From assembly GCF_025698545.1 (NCBI RefSeq), contig NC_068575.1, forward strand, positions 49,795,980-49,859,979: a stretch of DNA of 64,000 nucleotides. Reading direction: 5' to 3'. A program made the position numbers and the translations under genes. Position 1 is the first letter of the stretch. Each line of letters begins with the position of its first letter. Positions 60,444-64,000 of this stretch are shown here, piece after piece. Origin of the DNA: Gossypium raimondii (Eukaryota > Streptophyta > Magnoliopsida > Malvales > Malvaceae). The notes beneath the pieces are model-generated. The model had not been told where the DNA came from. It saw nothing but the letters and a program-made list of their open reading frames with translations, and made no database searches.

Positions 60444-60945
60444 TGTTATACATCAGTGATCACCAACCTAAGTCCTAGATAAGACCCGGGTCAGCTACCC
60501 GTGACCCGAATAGGTCCCACCAAATGATTGAGTGCAAGGCGAACCACGAAAGGATAGTAGGGGAGTTCATTGATCTAGCTTGCAAGGCAAGCTCGCGGAT
60601 CCAGCTTGCACGAACAGAGTGAGGATTGCAGCCCCAGTTCACATATACCCAAGGTACTCATAGAAGGGAGATCACGTGTTCTATAGGCAACACTGAGTGA
60701 AACACGTGTTCAGCAGGCCTAAAGCCCACTCAGAATGTTAGTCTCAGGTACAGAGAGGACCACATACACTGCAGGCGACCCAGGGCGAAACACGTGTCCA
60801 GCAGGCCTAGAGCCCGCACGAAATGTTAGTCCTAGGAATGATGGAGTCGAGACAACACAGTGGGGTCATGTTGCGAGCTAGTATAAATACCCGAATGCTT
60901 CTGTTAATAAGATACGAGACAAAATACTCAACACATCTTGTCACT
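60444..60945 (+). mobile_element. LTR fragment of the TGTTATACATCA family
   Basis: Starts TGTTATACATCAGTGATC and shares about 250 bp with 56022-56543. It contains an internal direct duplication in which GAAACACGTGT then CAGCAGGCCTA and GAATGTTAGTC recur (near 60698 and 60788), and a TATAAATA box near 60881 followed by 'aataagatacgag', the layout of an LTR promoter. Its right end merges into the next LTR. Confidence 0.6.
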
Positions 60946-62169
60946 AAGGTTAAGTGGTTTTGAAAACGAGGTATTGAGACCTCAATTTTATAAACTGAGT
61001 CGAAATTATTTTTATAAATATTTACGGAGTGTCATTAAGGTAGAATTAAAATTTCGTTGGAAAATTTTAATGTTTTGATAGTTAATTAATTAAAAAAGAC
61101 TAAATTGAAATAGGTGCAAAACTTGCTAAAGTGATTAAATAGCATAAAGGGTAAAAAAAGGGAGGACTTGAGAAGCAATTCGGCCTAAAGGGAGTGGCTG
61201 AGGCGGCATAAGCAGAAAAAAAATCTTGAAATTAGGTGATTTAAGGGTAAAATTGTAAATTTTGTGAAATTAAACTTAAATAAAAAGAAATCTAAAGATT
61301 TCTAAGCAATTATTCTTCAATTCTCAGCCAAAAACAGCCATTGGTTTTATATTTTTACTTCATGTAAGTTTAATTCTTTCTTTTCTCTTGAATTTTTTAT
61401 GCTTTTAAGACTTTTGCAATTAGGTCCAACTATCTAATTTATTAGTTTTTGATTTTATGGGTAATTTTGAAATTTACCATTGATGACTGCTGGATTTTTA
61501 TGTTGAATTAACATGGAATTGAAGCTTTAATTTTGTTATATGATGATTTTATCAAGTAATTTCAATAAAAATTAATTTTAGGACCAAATTGTGAAAATAT
61601 TAAATCTTAGGGTTTGGTATTAAATTATGTTTATCAAAGGCTGTGTAATAGCTTAGAATATTTAGATAAAATGTTAATTGATAAAAATAGCTTATTTGAT
61701 GAGGTAATTGGTGAGGGACTAAATTGCAAAAGCTGTAAAAATTGGGGTAATTGTAAAATATCAAAAATTAAAGGGTATAAATTGTGAAATAAATTATAAT
61801 TGAAATATGTACTAATGAATGAATAATTTTACATTTTAGATCAAGAGCCCGTAGATCAATGTGAAAAAGGGAAATTAGTGAATAATCCTTGAACTATAAC
61901 AAACTTACAATTAAATCCAGGTAAGTTCATATGGTTAAATTTTAATGTTATATGCTAATTGATGAATGATATTTTGTATTTATTTGTAACATTTGTTGAA
62001 AATAAAATTATGTGTTAAAATTATGATATTGAATCAAGTGTTGAAGGGGAAATGAACGCATGTTTAAGTACAGTTGTTTAGTGCAAAAGAGGAATTGACG
62101 GTAAATTACCCAAGTAAACTAAGGTTCAGTATTTGTTAGGAATTCTCGTGTTTTCTTTCCGTTTAGCTG

Positions 62170-62385
62170 TCATAAGCTTCAGTCAACTTATATGAGTTTT
62201 AGTTTAACCCTTCTAGGTTCAGTTCAGCTCTTTTGAGATTCAATTTAACCCTAATGGGTTTCAGTTTAGCTCTTCTAAGCTTCAGATTAACCCTTATGGG
62301 TTTTCGTTCAGTTCCTATGAGCTTCTGTTCAACCCTTACGGGTTTCCATTTAGCACTTATGTGTTTCTGTGCAGCCTTCGTGCTT
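62170..62385 (+). repeat. ~24-bp/48-bp tandem repeat in LTR
   Basis: Alternating units of the forms TTCAGTTTAACCCTTATGGG and TTCAGTTCAGCTCTTATGAG repeat about nine times. Open frames across it on the minus strand come from the repeat. Confidence 0.75.
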
Positions 62386-63039
62386 CTGTTTACGATGTAC
62401 TCAAATCCGTAAGGCATTCTCTGATTTGACAAGGATTGGTAAGTGCCATATAGAATTAATGTAGAGAATTTAAGTTATTATTGATATTGAGCTCAAATAA
62501 GTAAATTCATCAATCGAAGTTGTGATTGGCAGAAAATGTTTGTGAAATGATTTACCTAAATAAATTATTATAGTATGTTCGGTAATATTTATATTTAAAG
62601 CCACTGAACTTACTAAGCTTCATTAAGCTTACTGTGTTGTCTAATGTTCTTTGTAGATTTTCAAAAAGTTCAGAGGATCAGATTAACACATCAAGCCACA
62701 CTATCCAGTTTGCTCCGGTAGATTTTGTTATACATTTTATGGTTTATATGGCATGTATAGGGCTGGATTGAAAATGAGCTAAATTTGAAGTATAGTTATG
62801 AATGACTTATATATATGCTTGTATGCAGGTATTTAGTAGTAGGTTTTGGTAAATCAACGAATGAAGTTATTTTGGTAAGCTTAGGCAATTGAGTTTTGTG
62901 ATGATATATTATGTTTAAAACATGATTTTTTGCTTGTGATGATTGCTTGATTGGGGCTATTTGATGTATTGAAATGTTGTGTATATGTTGATATAAAAAA
63001 ATGTGAGAAAAGTGGCCTTAAAATGGTCTATTTTCGTCC

Positions 63040-63350
63040 ACATGGGCAGAGACATGGACGTGTGTCTCAGCCATGTGTGACACACGGCCTGGCACATAGG
63101 CGTGTGGTCTAGCCATGTGTCCCTTGCATCTTAAATTTTCAAAACAGAATGCTCAGAATTGATCACACGGCCTGGCACACGGACGTGTGGCTTGGCCGTG
63201 TGACCCCTGCACTTAAATGTATTACAAGTCAGAGAGTTACACGGGCTAGGGACACGATTGTGTGCCCTACTTCAAACACCACACGGCTTAAGACACGGAT
63301 GTGTCACTTGGCCGTGTGAGCCACACGGTCGGCCACACGGGCTTGTAACC
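63040..63350 (+). repeat. CACACGGCC/CGTGTGG degenerate tandem repeat
   Basis: Degenerate units such as CACACGGCCTGGCACACGG and CGTGTGGCTTGGCCGTGTGA recur with reverse-complementary halves. This block is a hallmark I associate with cotton gypsy LTRs and is the main basis for the organism guess. Confidence 0.8.
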
Positions 63351-63600
63351 CCCGCTCCTAAGAAAATTTGAGATTTTGGGAAAAATTCCCTGAGTATCCG
63401 ATTTAGTCTCGATTCACTTCTAAGATGTATATTGGGCCTCGAGGGCCCATCTAAGGGACAATATGAGTGTTTTATAACTGATTCTTGATATGAATATTAA
63501 AGGTTGTGAAATGTCTGTAATTAATCTATAAAGTTTGGTAATGCTTCGTAACCCTATTTCGGCGACGGATAAGAGTTAGGGGTGTTACAAAGAAACTAAT

Positions 63601-64000
63601 GACCAAGCCTGTCTTTCATATTTTCTTTTTTTAATGAGAACTAGAAACATGGTCCAAGAACCGAGTGGCATTTTGGCTTATTGTATTTGAACGGAACCAA
63701 TGTGTAAGGAACAATTTGAGTGGTAAGACTCCGGATTTGAGTTTTGAGCCTTTGCCGAAGCCAGATAACAATGTGCAGCATAAGAGAAAGGTGTGGTGCA
63801 TGGTGGGTAGAGGAGCTAATGCGAGCGAGTTGGTTTCGGCATTATCGTACGCATGTTTGGAATGGAATAAGACATGTGACCTGATTCAACCCAAAAAAGA
63901 ATGTTTCGAACCCGATTCATTGGTTTGGCACGCGAGTTACGTGTTTAGTTCTTATTGGTCACAACTAAAGAAGATGGGCAGTACTGTAAATCAAGAAATT
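63601..64000 (+). pseudogene. GH17 beta-1,3-glucanase with X8 (CBM43) domain, decayed and cut by the window edge
   Basis: The first part matches the C-terminal end of a GH17 glucan endo-1,3-beta-glucosidase: FFNEN, stop (63642-63644), KHGPRTEWHFGLLYLNGTNV, stop (63705-63707), GT. A 1-bp loss near 63714 shifts the frame, which is then open from 63716 to the window end: LSGKTPDLSFEPLPKP, a linker, and an X8 domain (VWCMVGRGANASELVSALSY, ACLEWNKTCDLIQPKKEC, PDSLVWHASYVFSSYW). Intact GH17-X8 proteins cut callose, and X8 binds it. Four X8 cysteines are present; the next expected one, after GST, seems lost to another frame change. The catalytic part upstream is absent, replaced by LTR sequence ending at 63589. 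The gene continues beyond the window. Confidence 0.78.

Larger units (their letters stand above)
60946..63589 (+). mobile_element. cotton-type gypsy LTR, 5' end truncated
   Basis: It includes AACGAGGTATTGAGACCTC near 60968, a tandem block at 62170-62385, and the CACACGG block at 63040-63350, and ends GAGTTAGGGGTGTTACA at 63589. The expected TGTAACA-type left end is missing, as the sequence runs straight from the neighbouring LTR fragment. No coding domain. Its right edge directly abuts the GH17 pseudogene. Confidence 0.65.

Noticed and set aside
62199-62432. 77-codon minus-strand frame with repeated KPIRV/LKRAEL peptide
   Set aside because: By-product of the 24-bp tandem repeat in the LTR.
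1-64000. A novel multi-gene system or horizontally acquired cluster
   Set aside because: Every intact gene belongs to a known plant family, intron structure is normal, and the rest is recognisable transposon debris or AT-rich DNA.

Overview
The window looks like nuclear DNA from a dicot. It is AT-rich, its genes are intron-rich with GT-AG junctions, and the intergenic space is filled with transposon relics. The right-hand repeats (solo LTRs ending TGTAACACC...GGTGTTACA and CACACGGCC/CGTGTGG tandem blocks) are of a type I associate with cotton (Gossypium, Malvaceae). That organism call is inference; the gene models are read directly.

Layout: HINT3 (+, 1312-4722); a wall-associated-kinase-like gene broken by a 2-bp frameshift (+, 6781-9420); a MULE-type MITE and a LINE-type RNase H fragment (9.4-11.3 kb); a CHIP-type U-box ligase gene that has lost its 5' exons (+, 12255-13905); a 1.2-kb MULE-like element with a 9-bp target duplication (15337-16528); a PUB9-like U-box/ARM ligase (-, 16915-18416); a foldback element split by a solo LTR (20.5-24.1 kb); a single-exon DUF506/PDDEXK-like gene (-, 26278-27153); a transposon-scarred 9 kb with a dead Harbinger transposase; a bHLH78/bHLH62-type transcription factor (+, 36815-39147); Harbinger and gypsy-LTR wreckage (42-45.3 kb); a three-domain FKBP62/65 (ROF) co-chaperone (-, 48600-51820); an ER-type FKBP15 (-, 53115-55523); then 8 kb of LTR sequence (56-63.6 kb) abutting a decayed GH17/X8 beta-1,3-glucanase pseudogene that runs off the right edge.

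Several neighbours share protein quality control: CHIP and PUB9 are U-box ubiquitin ligases, CHIP and FKBP62 are Hsp70/Hsp90-type TPR co-chaperones, and FKBP15 is an ER-directed prolyl isomerase. They are not an operon-like unit; the shared theme may be coincidence.

The strongest larger-scale signal is collinearity. From memory of Arabidopsis, HINT3-bHLH78-ROF2-FKBP15-2 lie together on chromosome 5, and bHLH62-DUF506-PUB9-CHIP (with a GH17 gene nearby) lie together on chromosome 3. This window carries both sets interleaved, as expected for the segment before duplication and reciprocal gene loss. I found no convincing undescribed biological system. The most informative oddities are the truncated CHIP, the frameshifted WAK-like kinase, the datable nested transposons and a few unassigned coding relics.
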